From contig NC_080422.1 in assembly GCF_029873635.1 (NCBI RefSeq), positions 57,199,889 to 57,263,888 of the forward strand: 64,000 bases of DNA, given 5' to 3'. Positions 11,902 through 21,592 of this stretch are shown piece after piece. The translations under genes and the position numbers were made by a program. Below the pieces are notes generated by a model. The model ran no database searches, had not been told where the DNA came from, and saw only the letters and a list, made by a program, of their open reading frames with translations. Numbering within the stretch: the first letter of the stretch is position 1; each line of letters begins with the position of its first letter. Source of the stretch: Malania oleifera (Eukaryota; Streptophyta; Magnoliopsida; Santalales; Ximeniaceae).

Positions 11902-12774
11902 TGGGTTCATTTTTGTGGATTAAGGAGAGATTAAGAAAAATCATTAGCCAAAATTCTATCAAACCCAAAATCCCTTTTTTGCCTATAATACTTCCAAACA
12001 CTCTCATACCTTCATTCCATTGATTAATCTTAGCTTTGTGAGAGTTCGTGCTTGGTTTATTAATTAGTAGAGGTTGCTAATGCTCTCATTGTTCTTGTTT
12101 GATTGATTGATTTATTTTTGGGGAGTTAGCAAAGTTTATCCTATAGATTTTCATATTATAAATCTTGTGTGGGGATAAACTAAGTAAGCTTAGTGTATTT
12201 GCATCTTTGTTGCAAGTATCCAATAGCTTGGTTTTTGTTGTGCAAAAATTTTTCAAACAAGCAAATATTTTCAAACTAGTATTGTGCATATTTCATTGAG
12301 GAAAACTCTTTTGAACTAGTTTGATTATCTGATTCGTATCTTTTGGAATATTGATTTTCTATTGAAGTACTTTGTTTAGATTCCAAGATATTGCATGTAT
12401 TGAACACTCTTGAGCATATCACTAATTATACCATATTGAGTGTTGTTAGCATAACTATTTGCATCACTGAGCATACATGACCTACATTATTGATGTGTAT
12501 GTGATTGTGCGTATGGGGTACATATCTGTTTTACATGAAAGCATAATCACTGTTTCGTTTGAGTGAACATTTTGTTGTATTTCCAGGCGTAGCCTGAGGG
12601 GGCAGTAATCCAGTCCTGTAAGAATTGTGTAAAGGCTGGGGTTAGCCTTGTGAATTTGACCTAGGGCTTTCTTCGCCCCACAAGAAGAGTATGTAAAGGT
12701 TAAGGTCAGCCCTATACTAAATGATCTGGTTGTATTAGGTGTTGCTCCACCCGTTATGTGAGCTTTAATGGAAT

Positions 12775-12816
12775 TCTCGGGCTTTCGAGCTAGAGGTGGG
12801 GACATAGGCACAGTTG
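12775..12816 (+). promoter_or_regulatory. Conserved leader hairpin plus GGACATAGGC
   Basis: TCTC (12775-12778) pairs with GAGG (12793-12796) and GGCT (12780-12783) with AGCT (12788-12791) around loop TTCG, with one internal G-A mismatch. GGGGACATAGGC and GGCCGAACC follow. The same structure occurs in the LTRs at 31075, 45071 and 51869. Other subfamilies have a different stem sequence at the same place. Confidence 0.6.
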
Positions 12817-13058
12817 GCCGAACCCCAATAACATATTGTGTGTGCATTGTTTATATTTCTGCAATTTATATTTTCGCACGTGTATGCTATAGTGTGAATG
12901 TTGCATATGATTTAATTTCCACATTATATTTATCTATGCGTTTTGGAACTGCATAGACAGACCTTAGGTTGTGAATGAACTGCTGCTATTTAGGTCAAAT
13001 CTATTAAAAGTTTTTAAATTCCAATTCACCCCCTCTTGGGAATACACCAAAGCTAACA

Positions 13059-13076
13059 ATTGGTATCAGAGCCTAG
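13059..13076 (+). other. Primer-binding site, initiator-Met tRNA type
   Basis: ATTGGTATCAGAGCCTAG follows the LTR end. TGGTATCAGAGC (13061-13072) is the standard PBS of plant Ty1/copia elements, complementary to the 3' end of initiator tRNA-Met. It starts first-strand DNA synthesis and fixes both the LTR end and the plus orientation. Confidence 0.95.
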
Positions 13077-13112
13077 TTACACTAGACTTAAATGTTTTTG
13101 CAAAAGATCGCA

Positions 13113-14296
13113 ATGGCTCATATTGGTGTATTCCCATTCGGAGAGAGACAGTCACATACTAGTCCTCCATTATTTTGTGGTGTCGATTACACCACTTGAA
13201 AAATTAGAATGACCATATTTTAAAAATCTATGGACTGGGGGTTTGGCTTGTGACTGCAAAAGGAAAATGGGCACAAATAAATGAAAATGATTTTAACATG
13301 ATTAATTCTAATGCCATGGATTTATTGTACTGTGCTCTAGATATTGATATTCTTCATGAGATTATGGCATGTAGTAGTGCACAAGAAATCTGGGTTGAAC
13401 TAGAAAAGAAATTTGGAGAATCCCAGGAGAAGGAGATCGTAACTCCTCCGAATGCTCCAAGCTCAAATGATTAGAAGGAGGTGAATCATGAGCTAAAAAT
13501 CAACAAGGAGGTATATGATTCTCACTCTAGATCGTTTGATGATTATTGTGATGAATGTTGTGATGTATCATATATTGAATCATCTATTGATAATACTATT
13601 AATGATTCATGCGATGTTTATTATGGAAAATCTTGTGATGAATCATCTGATAGCTCATATGATGTTTTAGCTGAAAATTCATGCATTGATCCATATGATA
13701 ATTCTTGTGTTGAATTGTGTGATGAATCATGTGCTAATTTGATAAATAAAAGCATGCCATTCTACAAAGAACTAGAAAAGGATTTACTTAAAATGCATAA
13801 GCTTCTAGTTTGGATGTCTAAGAAGAAAACAATCATGAAGAAAGAAAATAAAAGGGTGGCAACACAGTTAGACGATCTAAAAGATTATCATGCCACATTA
13901 GAAAAGAAAAAGATTGAGAAAATATTGAAAATTGCCTCCTTAGATGAAGAGATAGATGATTATTCTAAAGTTGCTCCCAACATTAAAGATGAAAAGAATA
14001 ATCATAATAAACCCTTAAGAGTTAAGAAGAGAAATGCTTTCAAAAAGGGTTCACTTTGTAAATCCCATCGTTATAAATTTTTCCATGCCACATCTAGTAA
14101 AAATTGGGTATGCAAGCACAATCTTTCAAATTTATTCAAAACTTGCTTGCACCATAGAATGAAAGGGCACGTTAGTTTTAATTGTCTATTTAGAAGTGCC
14201 CAAGGCCTAGACAAAGAAATGATATGGATGATCATGAAAGCAAACCCCGAAGGTCCTAAGGAAAATGGATTTAAATTAATATTACTTAATTATTAA
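13113..14296 (+). pseudogene. gag: Copia gag variant with Cys/Asp/Ser-rich tract, no UBN2 core
   Basis: The ATG at 13113 begins the MAHIGVFPFGE start shared by Sirevirus-like Gags here (compare 35547, 47332, 63388). Stops replace Trp in the TTW-KIRM segment. The frame then reads MDLLYCALDIDIL...AQEIWVELEKKFGES, and at that point the usual UBN2 core seen at 35940-36190 is absent. It passes instead to a tract rich in Cys, Asp, Ser and Tyr (13510-13740) built on DE(S/C)CD-SY-like units. A Lys-rich coiled-coil-like segment follows (13760-13960). Near 14150 is a zinc-knuckle-like CLHHRMKGHVSFNC in which the second Cys is His. The copy at 47332-48432 has the same unusual architecture. Gag forms the virus-like particle in the cytoplasm. 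Confidence 0.8.
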
Positions 14297-14388
14297 ATGT
14301 TTCCTTAGATCCTAGGCTTAGGTTTAGGGGGTTGTGATGACTGTAGGTTTGGGAAGTGATTGTCGCTTAAAATAAATCTCATGCATCT

Positions 14389-14796
14389 CTCATGAAAGAC
14401 AAGGATTTGAAAATTGAGGAGTTAGAAAAGAATTCGAAAGATAAATCTAAGATTATTTGTAAATTTATAGAAGGTCAAAATAATTTTGAAAAACTCTTAG
14501 GAGCTTAAAGAAATTCCCTAGAGAAGGAAGGTCTTGGTTTTAATGGGAAGGGGAATCTAAAACAGAGACATCTCTACATGGGATATTTATTAAGAGAGTC
14601 AAAATCGTATGTTCCAACTAAAGACTATCATAGAAATATTACATGTTTTAAATGTAAGAGGTTGGGTCACATAAAATTTGACTATCCTTTCAAAAATAAA
14701 GATGACAAAATCAAGAAAGTCTGGAAAGTCAAAGGAGAATCTAGTACTAACCCCCATGGACCCAAGAAAATCTGGGTACCAAAAGTAGCTATCTGA
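14389..14796 (+). pseudogene. gag: Gag C-terminal coiled coil and zinc knuckle
   Basis: The frame continues the Gag-Pol reading with a charged helical segment (DKDLKIEELEKNSKDKSK), then LYMGYLLRESKSYVP and the CCHC-like knuckle CFKCKRLGHIKFDYPF near 14645-14690. The last Cys is Tyr (TGT to TAT). It ends at KKIWVPKVAI, the usual lead-in to the copia protease, then a stop. One in-frame TAA (near 14506) replaces an expected Gln. The knuckle would bind element RNA, and the lost Cys should disable it. The sequence parallels 40686-41466 in the element at 33405. Confidence 0.75.
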
Positions 14797-17700
14797 TTAT
14801 GTCTTGCAGATGTGCTTGAGATTGTCCTCCTCGAAGGACAAGTGGTATATGGATAGTGGATGCTCACGACATATGATAGGAGATAAAGTTAAATTCGCAT
14901 CTATCATATCCAAAATGAAGGATTCAGGATAACTCTAAAGGTAAAATCGTTGGAGTTGGTAAGGTTGGTAAGGAACCTTCACTTTTCATGGATAACGTGT
15001 TATTAGTTGATGGTTTGAAACCTAACTTATTGAGTATAAGTTAACTATGTGATAAAGGTTATAAAGTCTCATTTGAATATGACAAATGCACTGTAGAGAA
15101 CAAATCTAAAAACAAAATATTGTTCACTATTGATCGTCATGAAAATGTCTACACCACTCGCCTTGACAATCTTGCTTCTTAACATGTTACTTGTTTTTCT
15201 TCTATAAATGAGATTAGTTGGATTTGGTATAGGAGACTAGGACATGCAAACATGAACTTAATATCTAAACTTGTTAAGGGAGAATTAGTTAAGGGATTGT
15301 CTAAGACTAAATTCATGAAAGATAAAATCTGCGATGCATGCCAACTAGGAAAATAAACAAGAGCTAGCTTTAAAAAGAAGAAAGTCATCTCTACTACTAG
15401 GCCACTTCAAATGCTACACCTAGATTCATTTGGTCCAAACCCAACTCAGAGTTTAGGAGGAAAATTATACGCATTTGTCATAGTTGATGATTATTCAAGA
15501 TATACATGGGTATTATTTTTAGGTCACAAAGATGAAGCGTGTGAACAATTCATTAAACTGTGTAAGAAAATTCAAAATGAAAAGGGTTATACTGTCACTA
15601 AAATCCGAAGTGATAGGGGTAGAGAATTTAAAAATCAAGGCATGGAAGACTACTGCAATTCATTAGGAATAGCTCATAATTTTTCAACTCCTAGAATACC
15701 ATAGTAGAATGGTGTAGTTGAAAGAAAGAATAGGTCCATACAAGAAATGACCAAAACTATACTTAACGAACATAAACTACCTAAGTACTTATGGGCTGAG
15801 GCAGCAAATACCGCCTGCTATGTTCTAAATAGAGTTTTGATTATACCATCTCTAAATAAGACTCCTTACGAATTATGGAATGACCATAGACCAAACATAT
15901 CATATTTTCATATCTTTGGCTATAAATGCTTTGTGCTTAGAGACAATGAACATTTAGGAAAGTTTGATGTGAAATCAGATGAAGGTATCTTTCTAGGGCA
16001 TGCCTTAGATAGTAAAGCCTACAGTGTATATAATAAACGAACATTAACCGTTATAGAATCCATTCATGTAGTATTCGATGAGTCAGATCCCTTATCTAAA
16101 AGGACTGATGAAGATGAAATTGAGATAAATAAGGAATTTGCAAAACTGACTATTGGAAATGATTCAGAAAAGAGAAATGAAATTAAGGAACAATCTACAA
16201 AAACTAATCAAATTAAAAATGAGATTAATGAACTACCTATAGAATGGAAGTATATAAAGAGTCATCCCATTGATCAAATAATAGGCGAACCATTACGTGG
16301 AGTAGCCACACGATCCTCACTTAGGAATATGATTAGTCATTTTGCCTTTCTGTCTCAAGAAGAACCTAGGAATGTGAGTGAAGCAATTGAGGATGAATCT
16401 TGGGTGATGTCCATGTAAGAAGAGTTAAACTAGTTTGAGAGAAATAAAGTATGGATATTAGTTCCTAGACCTGAGGATAAGACAATTAGTGGAACAAAAT
16501 GGATATATAAGAACAAGAAAGATGAACATGGGATAATTGTTAGAAATAAGGCAAGACTAGTAGCTTAGGGATATAACCAGGAAGAAGGAATAGATTTTGA
16601 AGAAACCTTTGTACCTGTAGCTAGAATGGAAGCCATTTAAATGCTTTTAGCCTATGCTGCTTTTAAGGATCTCAAGCAGTATCAAATGGATGTCAAAACG
16701 CATTTTTAAATGGCTACATAAGTGAAGAGGTATATGTAGAACAACCCCTAGGTTTTGAAAACCATAAGGATCCAGATCACGTTTATAGACTAACAAAAGT
16801 CTTGTACGGTTTAAAGAAAGCTCCTAGAGCTTGGTATGAAAGACTAAACGGCTTTCTACTGGACAATGGATTTATCAGAGGGAGGACAAACACAACACTT
16901 TTCATAAAGTATGAGGAAGATGACATTTTCCTAGTTCAAGTATACGTAGATGATATCATATTTGGAGCAACAAATAAAGACTTGTGCAATGAGTTTGCAA
17001 GCACTATGCAAAATGAATTTGAGATAAGCATGATGGGTGAACTAAATTTCTTCTTAGGACTTTAGATCAAACAAGCAAAACATGGAAGTTTTATAAATAA
17101 ATCGAAATACATTAGGGATATGCTCAAAAAGTTTAATAAGGAAGATGGAAAAATACTAGGGACACCTATGAGCTCTTCCTTGAAATTAGACAAAGATGAA
17201 TAAGGTATACCAGTAGATGTCAAGCCCTATCGTGGAATGATTGATAGCTTACTATATCTGACTGCCAGCAGACTTGACATAATGTTCAACGTATGTTTGT
17301 GTGCAAGATTTTAGGCTGCACCAAAAGAGTCACATTTGTTAGCTGTCAAACGAGTACTTAGATACCTGATAGGAACTATTGAACTGGGGTTATGGTATCC
17401 TAAGTATACATCCTTTGAGATTATTAGCTATTTAGATGCTAATTTTTCTAGTAGCGAAGTAGATAGAAAGAGCACGAGTGGCACATGTCATCTCTTAGGA
17501 CATTTTTTAGTCTTTTGGTTTTACAAGAAGCAAAATTCAGTTGCTTTTTCCACAGTTGAGGCAGAATACATAGCGGCTGGAAGTTGTTGTGCTCAAATGT
17601 TATACATGAAGCAACAACTTATGGATTTTGGATTAAGCTATGAAACAGTTCCTATAAGGTGCGACAATACGAGTGCAATAAACATCTCAAAGAATCCTAT

Positions 17701-17896
17701 ATTATATTCATGAACTAAACATATAGAAATTAGACATCATTTTCTTCATGATCATATGCAAAAAGGAGATGTGACACTTGAGTTTGTAAGCATAGATGAA
17801 CAATGGGCAAACATATTCATGAAACCACTTGTAGAGGATAAGTTTATCCAAATTAGATGTGAATTAGGCCTGATGCATAGTCAAGAAGTTGCCTAG
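14797..17896 (+). pseudogene. pol: Copia pol: protease, integrase, RT, RNase H (degenerate)
   Basis: Domains in order are: protease with WYMDSGCSRHMIG (14843-14880, catalytic DSG); GAG-pre-integrase segment WYRRLGHAN...CDACQLGK (15220-15355); integrase core with VDDYSRYTW (15484), IRSDRGREF (15603) and GVVERKNR (15713), so the D-D-E residues survive; LGKFDVKSDEGIFLG (15955); RT from KWIYKNKKDEHG (16497) with YVDDIIFG at 16943; RNase H with DANFSSSEVDRKSTSG (17434), EAEYIAAGS and RCDNTSA, ending at LMHSQEVA (17896). At least ten stops interrupt it, most where Gln or Arg is expected, plus a frame change near 16695. The order integrase before RT is diagnostic of Ty1/copia, and the sequence fits the Sirevirus lineage. 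Confidence 0.93.
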
Positions 17897-18467
17897 AATT
17901 ATATTAGAAGACATAATTCAGGGGGAGCAACATCACTTAATATTCACAATTGGTTAAAAATTTCAAATTCGGCTCATTTGTTCCCATTTGGTATCACATT
18001 CGTTCACATTTGGTATTAAACTCATATCATGATGAGTGCATGTTAACTGACACATCTTAATCCTCCCATTACCTTTGAACTTTAGTGACTGTTTTTTATT
18101 TATCCATATCTATGAAATTTGACACACAATGTATGTTCACATTGCAATTTAATTCAACAACACAGTTTTTTGCATTAGTAAGGAGGAGAAGTAAATTGAA
18201 TTAACACAGGGAGACATATTTCATATAACATTTTTTTTTTTTAAATCTGGCGGTTGCATATTTTTTTTTTAAAAAAAAATTGAGATTTAATTATGTCTGA
18301 ACCTTTTTGTTGATGTCAAAAGGGGGAGAAGAATATAAGGTTATAACAAAAATATAAGGTTAATCATATTGTTGAATATTTGATTGTGCATTATTTGAGG
18401 GCCTTGTTAGGCGTAACCCATTTTATATTTTTGCTCGTGTATTTGTCATCATCATAAAGGGGGAAAT
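17897..18467 (+). other. 3' non-coding region with three purine tracts, last is the PPT
   Basis: CAGGGGGAGCA lies just after pol (17919-17929), CAAAAGGGGGAGAA at 18317-18330 and CATAAAGGGGGAAA at 18453-18466, abutting the 3' LTR. The last one should prime plus-strand DNA. Multiple PPT-like tracts upstream of the 3' LTR are a described hallmark of Sireviruses. The equivalents in the element at 45071 are at 49842, 50719, 51730 and 51855. No coding sequence is seen here. Confidence 0.75.
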
Positions 18468-18604
18468 TATTGACTCTATGAGTCCAATCCTATTTTGATA
18501 ATGACAAATCACTTGGTATTTGATCTGTGCATTGAGATTGTGAATAGGAACAATATTTAGCATGCATGGTAGGTGATGAAGTCATGGAAACCACGAGGAT
18601 TAAA

Positions 18605-18606
<2 letters not shown>

Positions 18607-18642
<36 letters not shown>
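18607..18642. repeat. AT microsatellite
   Basis: An ACACACAC run passing into (AT)n within U3 of the 3' LTR at 18468. Similar runs lie at 19625-19652, 22965-22982, 46499-46520 and 51064-51085, all inside LTRs or element interiors. Confidence 0.9.
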
Positions 18643-18644
<2 letters not shown>

Positions 18645-18949
18645 ACACCCTGGCACAAGCTATGAAACTAAGAAGAGTAGAATAATGAAGATGCAAGCAT
18701 CTTATGCAAGCATCAAGTTCAAGATCGTCATGGGAATGGGTATTTAGAATTGATGTATGTGCATATTTTTTATGATATAGGTAGAAGCTCAAAATATATA
18801 CACATGCATCTCATGAAAACCTTCTAGGGTTAAATATGGATTTAGAGAACTTATTTTTAAACCTTGGAAAATGTTTTAGAAGAGGTTAAAGCAAGAGAGC
18901 TCAAATGGTTTTTGAAAACAAAATAAAAAAACTGAAGTTGGACTGCCCA

Positions 18950-19322
18950 TACGATTGAGGATTACCCTTAGAAGTGTAAAGATGCAACTTCAGACAACTG
19001 AAGAATTAGTTCAGAAGTCTGAAGAATTAATTTTGAAACACAGAACAAACATAACACCTTCAGACGTCTGAACCTTAAGTTTAGTCTTCTCAACTAGGGA
19101 CTTCAGAAGACTGAACCCTCAGTTCAGTTGTCTGACCCTGTGTCCAAACTTAAATTTTCAGTGCTTTAAAGAACATCAAACGTCTGAACCCGAATCTTCA
19201 GTCATCTGAACCTGCGGGAAGTTTAAAAATATTATCTTTAGTGAGAGAACACGCAGGTTATACACTTGATCAAATTGATCCAATGGTCAAGAATTATCCT
19301 AAGGCCAAGATTACCTATATAA
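18950..19322 (+). promoter_or_regulatory. TTCAGACGTCTGAA array and TATA box
   Basis: Variants of the 14-bp palindrome TTCAGACGTCTGAA recur: CTTCAGACAACTGAAG (18989), AGTTCAGAAGTCTGAAG (19008), CTTCAGACGTCTGAAC (19049), CTTCAGAAGACTGAAC (19091), AGTTCAGTTGTCTGAC (19112) and AAACGTCTGAAC (19177). The TATATAA-like box is at 19316-19322. The placement relative to the TATA box is the same as in the other subfamilies. Confidence 0.65.
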
Positions 19323-19621
19323 TCAACCTCTAAACCCTAGTGCCTCAACTTTTGGCATGAGATTGAGTGTCTTGAACGTTTAACACAACTTGGGAGTGCA
19401 TTGAATACACTGCTGAATTCTTGCTTGGGATTTCAAAGCATATACGTCAAATCTGAGCTAAGGCTACATTGATTTTCAAAAGGCATTCTAGCGATTGTTG
19501 TGCATTCAAATTGGTATTGAGGTTTGGTAAATCGATTTATTTGTTACTACTTATTCTCAAAGAGTTTTCCATCTAAAAAATTTATCATTGAATATTATTT
19601 GAGAGATTGATCTTGAGTGTA

Positions 19622-19656
<35 letters not shown>

Positions 19657-20280
19657 TTGAAAAGATCACTACTTGAGAAATGTTTTTCCAATGGTTGAAT
19701 ATTTTTTATTCAAGTGTTTATTCATTTAAAGACTCGATATTTTCGATATTACAAAACCACTTGATTGAATATCCTAAGAGCTCATAACTATATATATTAT
19801 TGAGGGTTATTTTTTGAAAAATGTTATATTAGGTTTTTGATCTTTGGAACACATATTATATATGTACATATTCATATACAAAGATTATATTATGTTTTGG
19901 ATATTTGGAATAAAACTTATCGATCTAGATTTTTAGAGCAAAATTGAATTACATATTTGTATTGAGATCATTTGGTTGGATTCAATATTTGAAGCGGAAT
20001 AGTCATATTCTTTTAAACCAAAGATTATTAAGAGATTTTATTGACCACATGGCATACACTCATTGAGCTTCAAGTTTTTATCATATGAATATGTGTTAGG
20101 AATTTCCATTGTACTCACTAGCTTTATTAGAAGCAATATTGAGTTTTTGCAAATTTGAAAGTTTATATTGTAATCATGGTTCGGGTTGTGAACCGGGTAA
20201 GGAGAAAGCTGTGCCTCTTATAAGCAACGGACTGTAAGGGAAGCTCCGTCCCGGTTAAAGGAGCAGGGATTTAGTGGAGT

Positions 20281-20314
20281 CCTTGAGTGGGTTGCTCAAG
20301 GTAAGGACGTAGGC
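20281..20314 (+). promoter_or_regulatory. Conserved leader hairpin (stem CCTTGAG/CTCAAGG)
   Basis: CCTTGAG (20281-20287) pairs perfectly with CTCAAGG (20295-20301) around the 7-nt loop TGGGTTG. GTAAGGACGTAGGCCGAG follows. This is the third stem version of a hairpin found at the same place in all Sirevirus-like LTRs here. The base changes on the two arms compensate each other. Confidence 0.65.
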
Positions 20315-20605
20315 CGAGTTGGCTGAACCTCGAAAAATCGTGTTTTCCTTCTCTCTTCCCTTATCTTTTTAATTTCCACTTGCATTTCATTATCAGCTTT
20401 TGCATGTTTGTATGTCGATTTATATTATACACACTTGATAATTAATTGGGTAAAATAGAATTTATTGAGATAATAATTTGAATTAATTTCAACCCCCTGC
20501 AATTAATTTGTTAAATATTGAAATAAGGATTAAGTGGTAAAATAAACTTAAATATTTTTAAAATACCCAATTCACCCCCTTTTTGGGATTACACCTGAAT
20601 TAACA

Positions 20606-21001
20606 GTATTATGGGAGCCAAGGTAAGCTTGCCAATTAGCGTTTTAAAAGCCTCTTGACAAGCTTGTGTCCACTTAAATGGGGCATCTTTAGCTAGGAGG
20701 TCACATAGTGGTATAGATACGGTGGAAAATTTCTATATAAACCTCCTATAAAAGCTCGTATGACCAAGAAAGGATCTCACATCCTTTACTGTCTAAGGTG
20801 TAGCCAACTTTGAGATTAATTCAATCTTAGATTGATCGACCTCTATCCCCCTAGATGAAATAATATGCCCTAAGACAATACCTAAAGGTACCTTAAAGTG
20901 GCATCTTTCCCAATTCAAAACCAATTCCTTCTTCTCACAACGAGTCAACACTATCTCTAAATTAAAAAAATATGCATAAAAAAAAGATCCAAAAACAATC
21001 A
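20606..21001 (-). pseudogene. pol: Gypsy reverse transcriptase C-terminal part
   Basis: The minus strand reads FNLEIVLTRCEKKELVLNWERCHF...GIVLGHIISSRGIEVDQSKIELISKL, then a stop, then GHTSFYRRFI-like and FSTVSIPLCDLLAKDAPFKWTQACQEAF, ending LTLAPII at 20606. This is the part of RT after the YxDD motif and the connection to RNase H of Athila/Tat-like elements. YxDD itself was cut away by the LTR that starts at 21002. It continues, after a gap of about 50 codons, into the RNase H fragment ending at 10984. Confidence 0.88.
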
Positions 21002-21592
21002 TGTTGGCCTTACAAGGATTAAAATCTTGTTTTGATTATAAAAAATAAGATGAACTTAACATATTTGGTTAAGTGATGATATTTTAGGACTCAAGTGTGT
21101 GAATACAAAGTCAAATGCTCATAAGGATCATTCAAAGCTTATACTTCAAAGAAAGATGAACAAATGAAGCTTAAAGAGTCAAGGCATGGATTCAAAGATG
21201 TCCTATTAAAGCTTGAAAAATATGAGAGCATGGATGTTAAAGAGGACTTGCTAAAAAGCTTAAAATATATTAAAACTTGAAGACAAGATGAAACCAAAGA
21301 AAGACAAAGCAAGAGAGCTCAAAGAAAGACAAGCATGAAGACTTAAGTGATTAGAATGTCAAACGTCCTAAGAAGTCTTTACGTAAGTACTTCATATTTA
21401 AATATTTTGTGAAATACTTTTGAAGCTCTTCTAGGATTATTCATTGACTTAGAGACTTTATTTAAAACCCCAAAAAATGTTTTATGAAGAAGCAAAGCAA
21501 AAGAGAAAAAATGTTTATTGTTTAAAAAACAAAACTTAAGAAACAGGATTTGGTTTGCCCAGCCGTCTGAGGTGTACCCTCAGACGACTGAA
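21002..21592 (+). mobile_element. Truncated Sirevirus-like LTR (U3 part)
   Basis: It begins TGTTGGCCTTACAAGG, as does the LTR at 33405, and runs through U3 to a short array with CAGCCGTCTGAGG and CCTCAGACGACTGAA near 21560-21590. There the gypsy LTR at 21593 cuts it. The motif is intermediate between those of the LTRs at 33405 (CAGCCGACTGACC) and 18468 (TTCAGACGTCTGAA). TATA, leader and U5 are absent. Confidence 0.8.

Larger units (their letters stand above)
10985..13058 (+). mobile_element. 5' LTR of the chimeric Sirevirus-like element
   Basis: The LTR starts TGTTGACC and ends ...GGAATACACCAAAGCTAACA. PBS follows 2 nt later. It is homologous along its length to the minus-strand solo LTR at 31075-33136 and to the fragment at 24583-25618. 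U3 holds a degenerate TTCGGGCGACCGAA array (11430-11785). TATAAATA lies at 11894-11901, and a leader hairpin at 12775-12796 is followed by GGACATAGGC. The length of 2074 bp is usual for Sirevirus-like LTRs. Confidence 0.9.
10985..20605 (+). mobile_element. Sirevirus-like Ty1/copia element with mismatched LTRs
   Basis: The element has a 5' LTR (10985-13058), PBS, gag, protease, integrase, RT, RNase H, several purine tracts and a 3' LTR (18468-20605). The two LTRs start and end alike (TGTTGAC-like start, CACCCCCT-TGGGA-TACACC and TAACA end). They differ almost completely in the middle, with different motif arrays, so they are not the pair made in one insertion. The flanks are RNase H (left) and RT (right) of the same gypsy element, with about 50 codons missing between them. 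Flanking pentamers GTAGT and GTATT are not identical. The simplest reading is recombination between two related elements that had inserted close together. Confidence 0.85.
18468..20605 (+). mobile_element. 3' LTR of a different subfamily
   Basis: It starts TATTGACTC (expected TGTTGAC, first dinucleotide changed TG to TA) right after the PPT. It ends ...TTTTTTGGGATTACACCTGAATTAACA at 20605. U3 contains TTCAGACGTCTGAA motifs (18950-19225) and a long AT microsatellite (18607-18642). A TATATAA box lies near 19316. The leader hairpin 20281-20301 has a perfect 7-bp stem followed by GGACGTAGGC. Apart from the ends and leader block it does not match the 5' LTR at 10985, so it came from another element. 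Confidence 0.85.
6499..21001 (-). mobile_element. Decayed minus-strand Athila/Tat-like gypsy element, interrupted
   Basis: The parts, read from the 3' end, are a 3' LTR (6499-7801), PPT (7802-7812), long 3' non-coding region (to about 9560), integrase and RNase H (9580-10984) and reverse transcriptase (20606-21001). The Sirevirus-like element at 10985-20605 splits RNase H from RT, with loss of roughly 50 codons of target between them. The 5' part is missing because a further LTR starts at 21002 in the middle of RT. The coherent order and orientation of the pol domains support one original element. Confidence 0.75.

Noticed and set aside
10980-20610. GTAGT/GTATT as a TSD of the element 10985-20605
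   Set aside because: They differ by one base, the target lacks about 50 codons between the flanks, and the LTRs are of different subfamilies. The likeness is probably chance.
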